Assembly: GCF_002161555.1 (NCBI RefSeq)
Contig: NZ_NFHZ01000004.1
Span: 1 to 64,000 of the forward strand
Length of the DNA stretch: 64,000 nucleotides
Direction of reading: 5' to 3'
Origin: Barnesiella sp. An55
GTDB taxonomy: Bacteria; Bacteroidota; Bacteroidia; Bacteroidales; Barnesiellaceae
Shown here: positions 53,029 through 62,429 of the stretch, in pieces
How positions within the stretch are numbered: the stretch's first letter is position 1
How the letters are laid out: each line of letters starts with the position of its first letter
Program-made: the position numbers and the translations under genes
The notes under the pieces: model-generated
What the model was told of the DNA's origin: nothing
Database searches by the model: none
The model's input: the letters and a program-made list of their open reading frames with translations, nothing else

Positions 53029-54282
53029 GTGATACCTTTTCGTCGTCACATACTGTCCAATGGCTTGCGCATCATCCACCACTACGACGGCTCAACCCGC
53101 ATGACGGCGTTGAACCTGTTGTACGATGTCGGGTCGAAAGACGAGTCGCCCTCCCGCACAGGGTTTGCCCATCTGTTCGAGCACCTCATGTTCGGTGGGT
53201 CGTTGCATATCCCCGACTTCGACACCCCTCTGCAAAAAGCCGGGGGCGAGAATAACGCCTGGACCAGCAACGACGTGACCAACTACTACACGGTAGCCCC
53301 CACGCACAATATCGAGACCGCCTTTTGGCTGGAGTCGGACCGCATGCTCAGCCTGGCCTTCTCGCCCGAGTCGCTGGCCGTGCAGAAACAGGTAGTCATC
53401 GAGGAGTTCAAGCAGCGTAACCTCAACCAGCCTTATGGCGATTCATACCTGTTGCTCCGGCCCATGGCCTATCGGGTGCATCCCTACCGGTGGCCCACGA
53501 TCGGGTGCGATACGTCGCATATTGCCGAGGCTACCCTCGACGAGGTAAAGTCGTTTTTCTTTGCTCACTACGCCCCCAACAATGCCATCCTTAGCATCTC
53601 GGGCAGCCTGCCGTTCGACCAGGCCATGGCGCTGTGCGAGAAGTGGTTCTCACCCATTCCCCGTCGCGAGGTTGCTCCGCGCCATTTGCCGCAAGAGCCG
53701 GTTCAGACCGAAGTCCGTCGCAAGTGCGTTGAGCGCGAAGTCCCTTTGGATGCCATCTTCAAGGCCTATCACATGGTCGGGCGTCTTCATCCCGACTACC
53801 AGGCCTGCGATGCACTCTCCGATCTCCTCTCTTCGGGGCGCTCCTCCCGGTTGTATCGGCGATTGGTCATGGAGCAAAAACTCTTTACCGAGATCGATGC
53901 CTCGATTACCGGCGAAATAGACCCGGGACTCTTCCTGGTGAAAGGCAAACTCTCGCCGGGAGTCACACTCGAGCAGGGCGAGGAGGCCATCGAAACCGAG
54001 TTGCGCCGCATCTGCGACACCCCTGTCGAACAACGGGAGCTCGACAAAGTGGTCAATCGGTTCGAGTCGAACGACCTCTTTTCCAACCTGCACTATCTAA
54101 ACAAGGCGACCAACCTGGCCTACTATGAATTGTTGGGCGATGCCGGCAATATCGATCGCGAGGTAGAACGTTACAGAAAGCTCACACCGGCCGATATACA
54201 GCGCATTGCAAGAGAGCTGTTCGTGCCCGGTAATAGTTCGACCCTGTGGTACAAGTCGGTATCCTCCGGAGCATCTTTTTGA
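53029..54282 (+). CDS. M16 family zinc peptidase
   Basis: 417 residues starting GTG or the adjacent in-frame codon at 53029 (stop of the previous gene 2 bases upstream). The inverted zinc motif HxxEH is present (FAHLFEHLMFGGS, about residues 44-56), and the distal Glu region follows (VQKQVVIEEFKQRN). The second, non-catalytic half ends with the usual LDKVVNRFES and helical segments. There is no signal peptide, so it may be cytoplasmic and degrade small peptides, as for processing-peptidase-like M16B enzymes. Together with the isomerase it forms a small protein-fate operon into which cas6 has been placed. Confidence 0.92.
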   Translation: MIPFRRHILSNGLRIIHHYDGSTRMTALNLLYDVGSKDESPSRTGFAHLFEHLMFGGSLHIPDFDTPLQKAGGENNAWTSNDVTNYYTVAPTHNIETAFWLESDRMLSLAFSPESLAVQKQVVIEEFKQRNLNQPYGDSYLLLRPMAYRVHPYRWPTIGCDTSHIAEATLDEVKSFFFAHYAPNNAILSISGSLPFDQAMALCEKWFSPIPRREVAPRHLPQEPVQTEVRRKCVEREVPLDAIFKAYHMVGRLHPDYQACDALSDLLSSGRSSRLYRRLVMEQKLFTEIDASITGEIDPGLFLVKGKLSPGVTLEQGEEAIETELRRICDTPVEQRELDKVVNRFESNDLFSNLHYLNKATNLAYYELLGDAGNIDREVERYRKLTPADIQRIARELFVPGNSSTLWYKSVSSGASF

Positions 54283-54308
54283 TGAATGAATGATATAGAG
54301 TAGTTGTT

Positions 54309-55151
54309 ATGCGTTTCAAATTAGTTTTGGCAGTTAAGTCCGAAAGTTTTGGCAATGTGTTGCCGGTGAGCTATCAATATGAATTGTCGGCCGCCGTTTA
54401 TCGGCGCATCCGAGAAAACTTTGAGACATATTTGCATTGGCTCTCCAGCAATGGATTTGCCCCGGTTGACGATTGTCGCAACCGGCTCTTCTCGTTTTCC
54501 AACCTCTACATTCCGCGCATCCGGGTCGAGAACGACCGGTTGCATATCCTGGTGAAGAAGGTACAGATGTGGATTTCGTTCCTGCCCGTACGGGGCACTC
54601 GCGAGTTTGTACATACCCTCTTCGAGGGAGATACTTTCGTGTTGGGCGATCGCCGCAGTAGGGTCGAGCTGGCGGTAGAAGAGATTATCGACTGCCCCAC
54701 ACCCGAGTTTGGCACCGAAGCCGAGTATCTGGCCCTGTCGCCCATCGTCTTTATGGTAGCCCGGTCGAACCGCAGCATGGAATACATAGGCCCCGATTAT
54801 CCCCCCTATGCCGACTGTTTCTATCGCTCGATACTGGCCAAGTATGAGAAGATCTTTGGACGCCCCTTCGAAGGCAATGCCGACTTCTCGTGGAACCTCT
54901 TGTCCGAGCCCAAGCGAAAAGGCATTTTCATGATGCGTTTCACCCCCGAAGAGTCGAAAGTCATCGGCTACATGTATAAGTTCAAAGTCTCGATGGACCC
55001 TCTGTTACACCAGATTATGTACGAAACCGGCATAGGCGAGAAAGTAAATCTGGGTTTCGGCTGTGTAGAAATACTCCGCCGGGGAGCCACAGACGAAGGA
55101 AAAGCAGCCCCTTCGTCCGAAAAAGAGGATACGCCGATGAAAATAATCTGA
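54309..55151 (+). CDS. cas6: Orphan CRISPR-associated endoribonuclease Cas6
   Basis: 280 residues. It fits Cas6 of the RAMP superfamily: an N-terminal ferredoxin-like fold with LPVSYQYELSAAVYRRI and the catalytic-type YLHWLSSNGF (Y31, H43 equivalent to the Tyr and His of archaeal Cas6), a FSFSNLYIPR strand and LSPIVFM. The C-terminal glycine-rich loop is GIGEKVNLGFGC (241-252). Cas6 cuts CRISPR precursor RNA within repeats. No array, cas1, cas2 or effector gene lies in the window, and the gene follows the M16 peptidase by 26 bases in the same operon. The active-site residues are intact, so it may process RNA from a distant array or have another RNA role. Confidence 0.88.
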   Translation: MRFKLVLAVKSESFGNVLPVSYQYELSAAVYRRIRENFETYLHWLSSNGFAPVDDCRNRLFSFSNLYIPRIRVENDRLHILVKKVQMWISFLPVRGTREFVHTLFEGDTFVLGDRRSRVELAVEEIIDCPTPEFGTEAEYLALSPIVFMVARSNRSMEYIGPDYPPYADCFYRSILAKYEKIFGRPFEGNADFSWNLLSEPKRKGIFMMRFTPEESKVIGYMYKFKVSMDPLLHQIMYETGIGEKVNLGFGCVEILRRGATDEGKAAPSSEKEDTPMKII

Positions 55152-55156
55152 CATTT

Positions 55157-55191
55157 TTGTATGAAATGACAAAAAAATTTTTTTAATTTGT
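55157..55191 (+). promoter_or_regulatory. Probable promoter of the DUF349 gene
   Basis: TTTG at 55157-55160 and TTAATTTG at 55184-55191, spaced 23 bases (slightly long). The -7 variant and following TAT are the same as at 42049. Confidence 0.45.
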
Positions 55192-55233
55192 ATAGAGAAT
55201 AAAGATTTTATCCTTCATAAAACTGATTATACT

Positions 55234-57036
55234 ATGACAACAGAGCTTGAAAGACCTGATGTGAATGGAGAAGAACCCCATGCAGGTCAAACTATGACTC
55301 CGGCCGAGGAGGAACAAAACTCGGCACAACCGGCATCGAAACTTTCGAGAGAAGAGATTATCGAGACCTTGAGAAAGTTGGTCGAGGGCCCGGTTGAAGA
55401 GGTTAAGGAAGAGGTTGATGAATTGAAGCAAGCCTATTATAAACAGAAAAAAATCGAAATAGAAGAGGCTCGCAACGCTTTTGTCGCTGCCGGGAACCCC
55501 GAGGCCGACTTTGTGCCCACCCCCGACGAGCAGGAAGAGACCCTCAAATCGCTGTTGGCCGTATTTCGCGAGAAGAAGGCCCAATACACGGCTACGCTCG
55601 AGAAACAGCGCGAGGAGAATCTGGCTCGCAAGCAGCAGATTTTGGAAGAGATGAAATCTATTACCTCCGATTCCGACAACATCAACAAGCAATATACCCG
55701 TTTCCAGGAGTTGCAGCAGGCTTTCAAAGAGCCGTGCGAGCTCCCTTCGGCCGCCGTGTCGGGATTGTGGAAGAGTTTTCAAGCCTGTGTCGAGAATTTC
55801 TACGACCTGTTGAAAATCAACAAAGAGTTGCGCGACTATGACTTCAAGAAAAACCTCGAGCAGAAAACCGCCTTGTGCGAAGCTGCCGAGGCCCTGCTCA
55901 CCAACGACGATGTGGTCGCTGCCTTCAAGCAACTGCAACTGCTCCACGACGAGTGGCGCGGTATAGGTCCCGTGGCCAAAGAGTTGCGCGAGGATCTGTG
56001 GAACCGCTTCAAGGATGCCTCGACCGAGGTCAACAAGCGCTATCAAAGTTTCTTCGAAGCCCGCAAGGCGGTAGAACACAAGAACGAAGAGGCCAAAACC
56101 GCCCTGTGCGAAGAGATCGAAGCTATTGATATGAACGCCCTCTCGTCATTTGCACAGTGGGACGAGGCTACCAAACATGTGCTCGACCTGCAAAGCCGTT
56201 GGAGAACCTTGGGATTCGCCTCGCGCAAGATGAACAACCTGCTCTTTGAGCGTTTCCGCAAAACCTGCGACGAGTTCTTTGCCCGCAAGGCCGAGTATTT
56301 CAAAAGCGTGAAAGAGAAGATGGCCGCCAATCTCGAGAAAAAGAAAGCCCTTTGCGAGAAGGCCGAAGCCCTCAAAGACAGCACCGACTGGAAAGCCACG
56401 ACCGATGTTTTCGTGGCCTTGCAGAAAGAGTGGAAGACCATTGGTCCCGTGGCCAAGAAACACTCCGACGCTATTTGGAAACGCTTCGTAACAGCCTGCG
56501 ACTACTTCTTTGCCCAGAAGAACAGCCAGTTGGCATCCACCCGCCAGGCCGAGCAGGAGAACCTCGAAAAGAAGCGCGACATCATAGCCCGTCTCAAAGC
56601 CATCGACGAATCGGTCGAGCCGGCCGAAGCCGAAAAAACCGTGCGCGAGCTCATGGCTCAGTGGAACACCATTGGCTATGTGCCCTTCAAGGAGAAAGAC
56701 AAAATCTATAAAGAGTATCAGGCACAGCTCGATATCCTCTTTGCCCGCCTGAACATGACCGAGACCCGCAATCGCCTGAGCAACTTCTCGGCTTCGGTAC
56801 AGCAGATGGCCGACGGCAATCACGACAAACTCTATCGCGAGCGCGACAGACTTCTGCGCATGTATGATCAGAAGAAAGCCGAGTTGCAAACCTACGAGAA
56901 CAACATCGGCTTCCTGAACATCTCGTCGAAAAAGTCGAGCGGACTCTTGAAAGAGATGGAACGGAAGATGCAAAAAATTCGCGAAGAGATGCAGCTTATC
57001 GAGCAAAAAGTACAACTTATAGATAAGAGCTTGTAG
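55234..57036 (+). CDS. DUF349 repeat protein
   Basis: 600 residues, soluble, strongly helical and highly charged. After a disordered acidic N-terminus (to about 40) there are repeated DUF349 modules of about 75 residues. Each contains W-x-x-I/L-G-x-V/A-x-x-K and L-W-x-R-F (for example WRGIGPVAKELREDLWNRF, WRTLGFASRKMNNLLFERF, WKTIGPVAKKHSDAIWKRF, WNTIGYVPFKEKDKIYKEY). A final coiled coil ends KKSSGLLKEMERKMQKI. The function of DUF349 proteins is unknown; they are abundant cytoplasmic proteins in Bacteroidetes. It is monocistronic, with a promoter-like region upstream and a hairpin downstream. Confidence 0.92.
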   Translation: MTTELERPDVNGEEPHAGQTMTPAEEEQNSAQPASKLSREEIIETLRKLVEGPVEEVKEEVDELKQAYYKQKKIEIEEARNAFVAAGNPEADFVPTPDEQEETLKSLLAVFREKKAQYTATLEKQREENLARKQQILEEMKSITSDSDNINKQYTRFQELQQAFKEPCELPSAAVSGLWKSFQACVENFYDLLKINKELRDYDFKKNLEQKTALCEAAEALLTNDDVVAAFKQLQLLHDEWRGIGPVAKELREDLWNRFKDASTEVNKRYQSFFEARKAVEHKNEEAKTALCEEIEAIDMNALSSFAQWDEATKHVLDLQSRWRTLGFASRKMNNLLFERFRKTCDEFFARKAEYFKSVKEKMAANLEKKKALCEKAEALKDSTDWKATTDVFVALQKEWKTIGPVAKKHSDAIWKRFVTACDYFFAQKNSQLASTRQAEQENLEKKRDIIARLKAIDESVEPAEAEKTVRELMAQWNTIGYVPFKEKDKIYKEYQAQLDILFARLNMTETRNRLSNFSASVQQMADGNHDKLYRERDRLLRMYDQKKAELQTYENNIGFLNISSKKSSGLLKEMERKMQKIREEMQLIEQKVQLIDKSL

Positions 57037-57059
57037 CGAATATAAAAGTATAAGATTTG

Positions 57060-57091
57060 ACAGGGCGGCCCCATAAAACCGGGTTGCCCTG
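57060..57091 (+). terminator. Hairpin after the DUF349 gene
   Basis: ACAGGGC..CCC pairs with GGG..GCCCTGT around a 9-base loop, followed by a weak T-rich stretch (TATTT). It lies upstream of the chosen start of the next gene. Confidence 0.65.
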
Positions 57092-57170
57092 TTATTTCCC
57101 CCACAGTTGGCAATCTGCCGGGGAAGAACGACTTTGCCGAATAAAGATAGACGATAGCAAGAGAGAAGAA

Positions 57171-58553
57171 ATGGCACGAGGTAGATATGGACATATGATA
57201 AAATCGCTGATTGTTATTGGTGATTTCTTCTGTTTGAACATTGCCTATGCCGTCGTTTGTCTATGGGGTGGGGGCCTTGAACAGGGCTTTGCCGAGAAAA
57301 TCATCTGGCTGTTGCTCAATCTCTCCTATTTTCCCGTATATCTCTTCTTCTCCAAGATTCACGAGCTGCGTATCCTCCATGTCGATAGAGTCTTGATAAA
57401 GGTTACCCAAGCCGTGTTGAGCCATCTGGCCGCCTTCCTGCTGCTCATCTTCTTCCTGCAAATCGAAGATATAGGCTCGATGGTATTGCTCAAGTTCTAT
57501 CTGCTCCTCTCGCTCTTGCTGGCCATTTGGTGGGTAGGGTCGCGCAAGCTGCTCAAGTACTTTCGCCGCAAGGGCTACAACTTCAAGCGCGTGGTCATTG
57601 TGGGAGCCGGTACGATGGGCACAAAGCTGCTCGACGAGTTGCGCTCCGATGCCGGGTATGGCTACAAGTTCATGGGATTTTTCGACGACAATCTGGCCTT
57701 GAAGAAGTCGCTACCCAATTTCCAGGGCGACTGTTCGGCCGTCGAAGCCTTTGCCACAGCCAACAATGTCGATGAAATCTATTGTGCTTTGCCCATGAGC
57801 CAGGAGGAGAAAATCACCCGGTTGCTCAAGTTTTCAGAGTCGCACAACATTTCGTTCTTCATGGTGCCCGACGTAGGGCGCTACATACACAGGCAACTCG
57901 AGTTTCAGTTGGTAGGCAATGTGCCGGTGCTCTCGTTGCATCCCGAGCCGTTGCAAAATATCTTCTCCCGCATGTTGAAACGAACCTTCGACCTCGTTTT
58001 CTCGACCACCGTGCTCGTTTGCTCGCCGGTCATCTTTACCCCTATTGCCATAGCCGTAAAGCTCTCGTCGCCGGGGCCCGTCTTCTTCAAGCAGAAGCGT
58101 ACCGGCTTCAAGGGGAAAGAGTTTAACTGCTACAAGTTCCGCACCATGAAAATCAATGCCGACAGTGACGAAGTGCAGGCTACTCGCAACGATCCCCGCA
58201 AGACCCGGGTGGGAGAGTTCCTGCGCAAGACCAGTCTCGACGAACTGCCCCAGTTTATCAACGTATTCCTGGGCGATATGTCGGTCGTAGGGCCCCGCCC
58301 GCACATGGTCAAGCACACCCACGACTACTCCAAGATTATCGATAAATACATGCTCCGCCACCTCATTAAACCCGGCATTACCGGTTGGGCTCAGGTGAAC
58401 GGCTACCGGGGGGAGACCCGTGAACTGTGGCAGATGGAGCGCCGGGTCGAGTATGACGTGTGGTACATCGAGCATTGGAACTTCTGGCTCGATATCAAGA
58501 TTATATTCCTCACCGTGGTCAACGCCTTCAAGGGTGAGAAAAACGCCTTCTGA
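57171..58553 (+). CDS. Undecaprenyl-phosphate glycosyl-1-phosphate transferase
   Basis: 460 residues from the ATG at 57171 (GAGAGAAG upstream); the longer frame from 57057 covers the preceding hairpin and is rejected. Four to five transmembrane helices, then a CoA-binding-like domain ([17 protein letters not shown]). The catalytic polyprenyl glycosylphosphotransferase domain follows: another helix, then [58 protein letters not shown] and [17 protein letters not shown]. It loads the first sugar phosphate onto the lipid carrier in capsule or exopolysaccharide assembly (WbaP/WcaJ type). No glycosyltransferases are adjacent, so its pathway partners lie elsewhere. Confidence 0.93.
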   Translation: MARGRYGHMIKSLIVIGDFFCLNIAYAVVCLWGGGLEQGFAEKIIWLLLNLSYFPVYLFFSKIHELRILHVDRVLIKVTQAVLSHLAAFLLLIFFLQIEDIGSMVLLKFYLLLSLLLAIWWVGSRKLLKYFRRKGYNFKRVVIVGAGTMGTKLLDELRSDAGYGYKFMGFFDDNLALKKSLPNFQGDCSAVEAFATANNVDEIYCALPMSQEEKITRLLKFSESHNISFFMVPDVGRYIHRQLEFQLVGNVPVLSLHPEPLQNIFSRMLKRTFDLVFSTTVLVCSPVIFTPIAIAVKLSSPGPVFFKQKRTGFKGKEFNCYKFRTMKINADSDEVQATRNDPRKTRVGEFLRKTSLDELPQFINVFLGDMSVVGPRPHMVKHTHDYSKIIDKYMLRHLIKPGITGWAQVNGYRGETRELWQMERRVEYDVWYIEHWNFWLDIKIIFLTVVNAFKGEKNAF

Positions 58554-58634
58554 TACTCTCCGTTTCTCCGGTTACATCATTTTTATCCCGTTAAAAAACA
58601 GGACGAAATTAATCGGCGGTAACGATATCGTATG

Positions 58635-58642
58635 TATCTTTG
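58635..58642 (+). promoter_or_regulatory. -7 box for the EamA transporter gene
   Basis: TATCTTTG matches consensus, 21 bases before the start codon, implying a very short leader. No clear TTTG box. Confidence 0.5.
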
Positions 58643-58663
58643 CACCCCGAAAGGGAAAAAGAG

Positions 58664-59602
58664 ATGAATACAAAGGTTAAAGGCACGATACTGGGCATCG
58701 TTTCGGCAGTAAGTTATGGCACCAATCCTCTGGGAGCCTTGTATCTGTATCGCGAGGGGCTGAACTCGAGTTCGGTACTCTTCTATCGGTTTCTGTTTGC
58801 CGTTATCATTCTGGCCGGCATCATGCTGGTGCAGCGCCAGTCGTTCGCCTTAACAAGGAAGGAGCTGAAAACCCTCTGCACGCTGGGGCTCCTCTTTGCC
58901 GTCTCTTCGCTCACCTTCTACACGAGTTTCCATTATATCGATGCCGGCATTGCCGCCACCATGCTTTTTGTCTATCCCATCATGGTCGCTGTGATTATGG
59001 CTCTCTTTTTCAAGGAGCGCATATCAAAGGTCACCCTCTTTTCAATCGCTTTGGCCCTCTCGGGCATAGCCCTGCTTTATCGGGGTGGCAGCGGAGCCGG
59101 AATCAGTACTACCGGGGTTGTGCTGGTGTTGGTCTCGGCACTTACCTATGCACTTTATATGGTTGTGGTCAACCAGTCGGCCATTGTCATGTCGTCGATC
59201 AAGCTCACCTTTTATGTCCTGCTCGTCTGTATGGTTGCCATTGCACTACAATCGGGCCTGGGCAACGGCACACAGTTACAGCCGCTTACCACGCCGCGCA
59301 TGTGGCTGTTCTCCCTCATGCTGGGACTGGTACCCACCGTCATTTCGCTGGTAACTATGACACTGGCCGTTCATGCCATAGGTTCCACCCCCACGGCTAT
59401 TATGGGAGCCCTCGAGCCCCTCACCGCCGTGGTCATCGGGGTGACTCTTTTTGGCGAAGCCTTTACTCCACGGCTGGGCATAGGTATCGTCATGATTCTC
59501 ACCGCCGTGCTTCTCATCATCGCCTCCAAGTCATTGCCGGTTCACAAGGCCATGACCAAATTGGGGCACCTCTTGCAGGCTGTCCCTTTGCACAAGCATT
59601 GA
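58664..59602 (+). CDS. EamA/DMT family transporter
   Basis: 312 residues from the ATG at 58664; the TTG-initiated extension would include the -7 box. Ten hydrophobic helices in two EamA halves, each with the internal repeat pattern (AVSYGTNPLGALYLYREGLN ... FYTSFHYIDAGIAATMLFVYP and SALTYALYMVVVNQS ... VHAIGSTPTAIMGALEPLTA). DMT proteins export small metabolites such as amino acids or import nucleotide sugars; substrate cannot be told. Convergent with fmt, with a 16-base gap. Confidence 0.93.
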   Translation: MNTKVKGTILGIVSAVSYGTNPLGALYLYREGLNSSSVLFYRFLFAVIILAGIMLVQRQSFALTRKELKTLCTLGLLFAVSSLTFYTSFHYIDAGIAATMLFVYPIMVAVIMALFFKERISKVTLFSIALALSGIALLYRGGSGAGISTTGVVLVLVSALTYALYMVVVNQSAIVMSSIKLTFYVLLVCMVAIALQSGLGNGTQLQPLTTPRMWLFSLMLGLVPTVISLVTMTLAVHAIGSTPTAIMGALEPLTAVVIGVTLFGEAFTPRLGIGIVMILTAVLLIIASKSLPVHKAMTKLGHLLQAVPLHKH

Positions 59603-59618
59603 CGCCATACGAGCGTCG

Positions 59619-60587
59619 TTATTCACATTTGAAATGGTCGTCGAGGTGGAATCCTCGCAACAGGTCGGCCGCAGCCATGCGTTTCTTGCCGGCGAGTTGC
59701 AGCTCTTCGATGCGCACATAGCCATCGGCACAGGCAATGTCGATGCGGCTTTTCCCGTCGGTATGCACCGAGCCAGGCTCAAAAGAGTGCGATGCCGGCA
59801 CGGGCGTTGTGCGGAATATCTTTACCCCCAGTCGGTTCCCCTCGGGCGATACCCACTCGCACCAGGCGGCAGGGTAGGGCGAGAGTCCCCTCACGAGGTT
59901 GTGAATCTGTATGCAAGGTTTCGACCAGTCGATGTGGCAGGTGTCCTTGAAAATCTTGGGAGCCGGGCGCAACGGCTCGTCGGTCTGTATCGAAGCCTGG
60001 TCGATAGGTTTTACCGTACCGGCAAGAATGGCATCGACCGTCTCGACCACCATGTCGGCCCCCAGTACCATCAGCTTGTCGTGGATGGTCCCCACGTTGT
60101 CTTCGGGCAGAATGGGGATGCGCTTCTGTTGGATGATTTCGCCCGTGTCGATTTCGTGTTTCAGAAAGAAGGTGGTGATACCCGTTTCGGTATCGCCGTT
60201 GATGATGGCCCAGTTCAGCGGAGCGGCCCCCCGGTATTGAGGCAGCAGCGAAGCGTGCAGGTTGAAGGTCCCCATCGGGGGCATGTTCCATACCACCTCG
60301 GGCAACATTCTGAAGGCCACGACAATCTGCAAGTCGGCATGCAGACTTCTCAACTGTTCAATAAAGGCCTCGTCCTTCAGCCGTTCGGGTTGCAAGATGG
60401 GTAAACCTTGCGAGAGAGCATACTCCTTGACCGGCGAGAACTGAATCTTGTGGCCCCGACCGGCCGGTTTGTCGGGCATGGTGATGACAGCTACCACGTT
60501 GTAGCCGCCCTCGACCAGGCGGCGCAGACTCTCGACGGCAAAGTCGGGAGTCCCCATATAGACGATACGTAAATCTTTCTTTTCCAT
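59619..60587 (-). CDS. fmt: Methionyl-tRNA formyltransferase
   Basis: 322 residues, full length. It formylates Met-tRNAi using 10-formyl-tetrahydrofolate. Motifs: RIVYMGTPDFAVESL at the start, the folate-binding NLHASLLPQYRGAAPLNWAI (SLLPxxRG), GDTETGITTFFL and DTGEIIQQK, with the C-terminal tRNA-binding OB domain (LVRGLSPYPAAWCEW, LQLAGKKRMAAADLLRGF). It follows the CLC gene by 6 bases on the - strand and is probably co-transcribed with it. Confidence 0.97.
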   Translation of the reverse strand: MEKKDLRIVYMGTPDFAVESLRRLVEGGYNVVAVITMPDKPAGRGHKIQFSPVKEYALSQGLPILQPERLKDEAFIEQLRSLHADLQIVVAFRMLPEVVWNMPPMGTFNLHASLLPQYRGAAPLNWAIINGDTETGITTFFLKHEIDTGEIIQQKRIPILPEDNVGTIHDKLMVLGADMVVETVDAILAGTVKPIDQASIQTDEPLRPAPKIFKDTCHIDWSKPCIQIHNLVRGLSPYPAAWCEWVSPEGNRLGVKIFRTTPVPASHSFEPGSVHTDGKSRIDIACADGYVRIEELQLAGKKRMAAADLLRGFHLDDHFKCE

Positions 60588-60593
60588 TCTTTT

Positions 60594-62417
60594 TTAGTCT
60601 TGTGAGAAGTGAACCAATACTCGGCGGTACGAGTTGAAAATTTTCGATTTCGAGACAAACCCCACATACTTCCCGTTCTCTACGACCGGCAGGTTCCAGG
60701 CGTTGGTCTGGTCGAACGTTTTCATCACGTTGTCCATGCTGCTGCCCACCTCGATTTTGGCCGGAGGCATGGTCATGAACTTGCGCACATAGAATCGCTT
60801 GTACAGCTCGGGACGGAACATGATGTTGCGGATATCGTCGAGAATGACGATTCCCAGCAGCATCCCTTCGTTGTCGGTTACGGGGAATATGTTGCGGTGC
60901 GATTGCGAAATCACCTTCACCATATCGCCGAGCGACATGTCGGGGTGAACCTCGATAAAGTCTTTCTCGATTACACTGTCCATCTTCAGGAGCGTGAGCA
61001 CCGCCTTGTCCTTGTGGTGGGTGAGCAGTTCGCCCTTCTTGGCCAAACGCATGGTGTAGATGCTGTGAGGCTCGAATATCCGTATGGTGGCATAGGCTAC
61101 GGTCGAAGTAATCATCAGCGGCAAGAACAGCTCATAACCACCGGTCAGCTCGGTGGTGAGGAAGATGGCCATGAGGGGAGCGTGCATCACGGCCGACATC
61201 ACACCGGCCATACCCATCAGGGCAAAGTTCTTGTCCGACAGCTCCAACGGGAATATACCCATATGGTTGATTATATAGGCAAAGAAAAAGCCGGCAAAAC
61301 AACCCACATACAAACTGGGGGCAAACGTACCACCCACACCGCCACCTCCGTTGGTAGCGCTGGTGGCCAGCACCTTCACCAGAATGATGAGGGCCAGGAA
61401 GAGCATCATCACCCACATGTTGCCGTTCTCGGTATAGAACAGACTGCCTTCGGCCAGTTGCTTCAGGTTGTCGTTCAGCAGGCTGGTAATGGAGCCGTAG
61501 CCCTCGCCATAGAGTGGCGGCAGCAGGAAGATGGAGAGACTGAGGATAACCGAGCCGAAGATGAACTTTTTCCACGGGGTGCCTATCTTGCGGAAGATAT
61601 CCTCCATGCGGGTCATCACCCGGGTGAAGTAGAGCGAGACAAAGCCGCAGAAGACACCCAGGAATATCACATAAGGGATACGGGCCGCCTCGAAGGTCTC
61701 GGTCTGCACGAAACTAAACTCGGCGCTGTAGCCCGTGAAGATATATGACACCGTCACGGCCGTAATCGACGAGATGAGCAGCGGCAATACCGAGGTCGTG
61801 GTCATATCGATCATCAGCACCTCGAGCGTAAACAGGATACCGGCAATGGGTGCCTTGAATATGCCCGCTATGGCTGCCGCCGAGCCACATCCCACCAGCA
61901 GCATGAGCAGCCGCTGGTCCAGCCGGAAGAGCCGCCCGATGTTCGACCCGATGGCTGCTCCCGTGTACACGATAGGGGCCTCGGCTCCTACCGATCCGCC
62001 GAATCCGATGGTAATTGAACTGGCAATGACCGACGTGTACATGTTGTGCGGTTTCAGTCGGCTCTTCTTCTGCGAGATGGCATAGAGTATGCGGGTAACA
62101 CCGTGGCTGATGTCGTCCTTGACGATATAGCGCACATAGAGCCCCGCCAGCAGAATACCGATGATGGGGTAGATGAGGTACAGGTAGTTGGCCCCGTTGG
62201 CATCGAAGTGCGAGGTGAGCAGATTCTGGATGAGGTGAATGAGAAACTTCAGAATCAAGGCTGCCGCCGCCGTGCAGATACCGATGATGAAACTCAGGAA
62301 CAGCACGAAGTTGTGCTCGTTGATATGCTTCTCCCGCCACAGCAGCAGGCGCATCAACCAGTCGTTGCGTTTCTCTTGCGGGGTATCGTCTATTTCAATA
62401 TCTTCGTCTTCTATCAT
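60594..62417 (-). CDS. CLC-type chloride channel/antiporter with CBS domains
   Basis: 607 residues. A cytoplasmic N-terminal stretch leads to about 10-12 membrane helices with CLC hallmarks: GFGGSVGAEAPIVYTGAAIG (the GxExP selectivity motif with the gating Glu), GCGSAAAIAGIFKAPIAG and ATNGGGGVGGTFAPSLYVG. Two CBS domains occupy about 465-600 (VIEKDFIEVHPDMSLGDMV, IFPVTDNEGMLLGIVILDDI, NLPVVENGKYVGFVSKSKI), probably sensing adenine nucleotides. It likely moves chloride, fluoride or similar anions across the inner membrane. Operonic with fmt and the upstream sugar transferase (12-base gap). Confidence 0.95.
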   Translation of the reverse strand: MIEDEDIEIDDTPQEKRNDWLMRLLLWREKHINEHNFVLFLSFIIGICTAAAALILKFLIHLIQNLLTSHFDANGANYLYLIYPIIGILLAGLYVRYIVKDDISHGVTRILYAISQKKSRLKPHNMYTSVIASSITIGFGGSVGAEAPIVYTGAAIGSNIGRLFRLDQRLLMLLVGCGSAAAIAGIFKAPIAGILFTLEVLMIDMTTTSVLPLLISSITAVTVSYIFTGYSAEFSFVQTETFEAARIPYVIFLGVFCGFVSLYFTRVMTRMEDIFRKIGTPWKKFIFGSVILSLSIFLLPPLYGEGYGSITSLLNDNLKQLAEGSLFYTENGNMWVMMLFLALIILVKVLATSATNGGGGVGGTFAPSLYVGCFAGFFFAYIINHMGIFPLELSDKNFALMGMAGVMSAVMHAPLMAIFLTTELTGGYELFLPLMITSTVAYATIRIFEPHSIYTMRLAKKGELLTHHKDKAVLTLLKMDSVIEKDFIEVHPDMSLGDMVKVISQSHRNIFPVTDNEGMLLGIVILDDIRNIMFRPELYKRFYVRKFMTMPPAKIEVGSSMDNVMKTFDQTNAWNLPVVENGKYVGFVSKSKIFNSYRRVLVHFSQD

Positions 62418-62429
62418 ATCGTTTTTCTA

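Noticed and set aside
54309-57036. CRISPR array near cas6
   Set aside because: I looked for regularly spaced repeats around the gene and in the adjacent gaps and saw none.
57057-57170. N-terminal extension of the glycosylphosphotransferase
   Set aside because: It covers the terminator-like hairpin of the preceding gene and precedes the natural membrane start.
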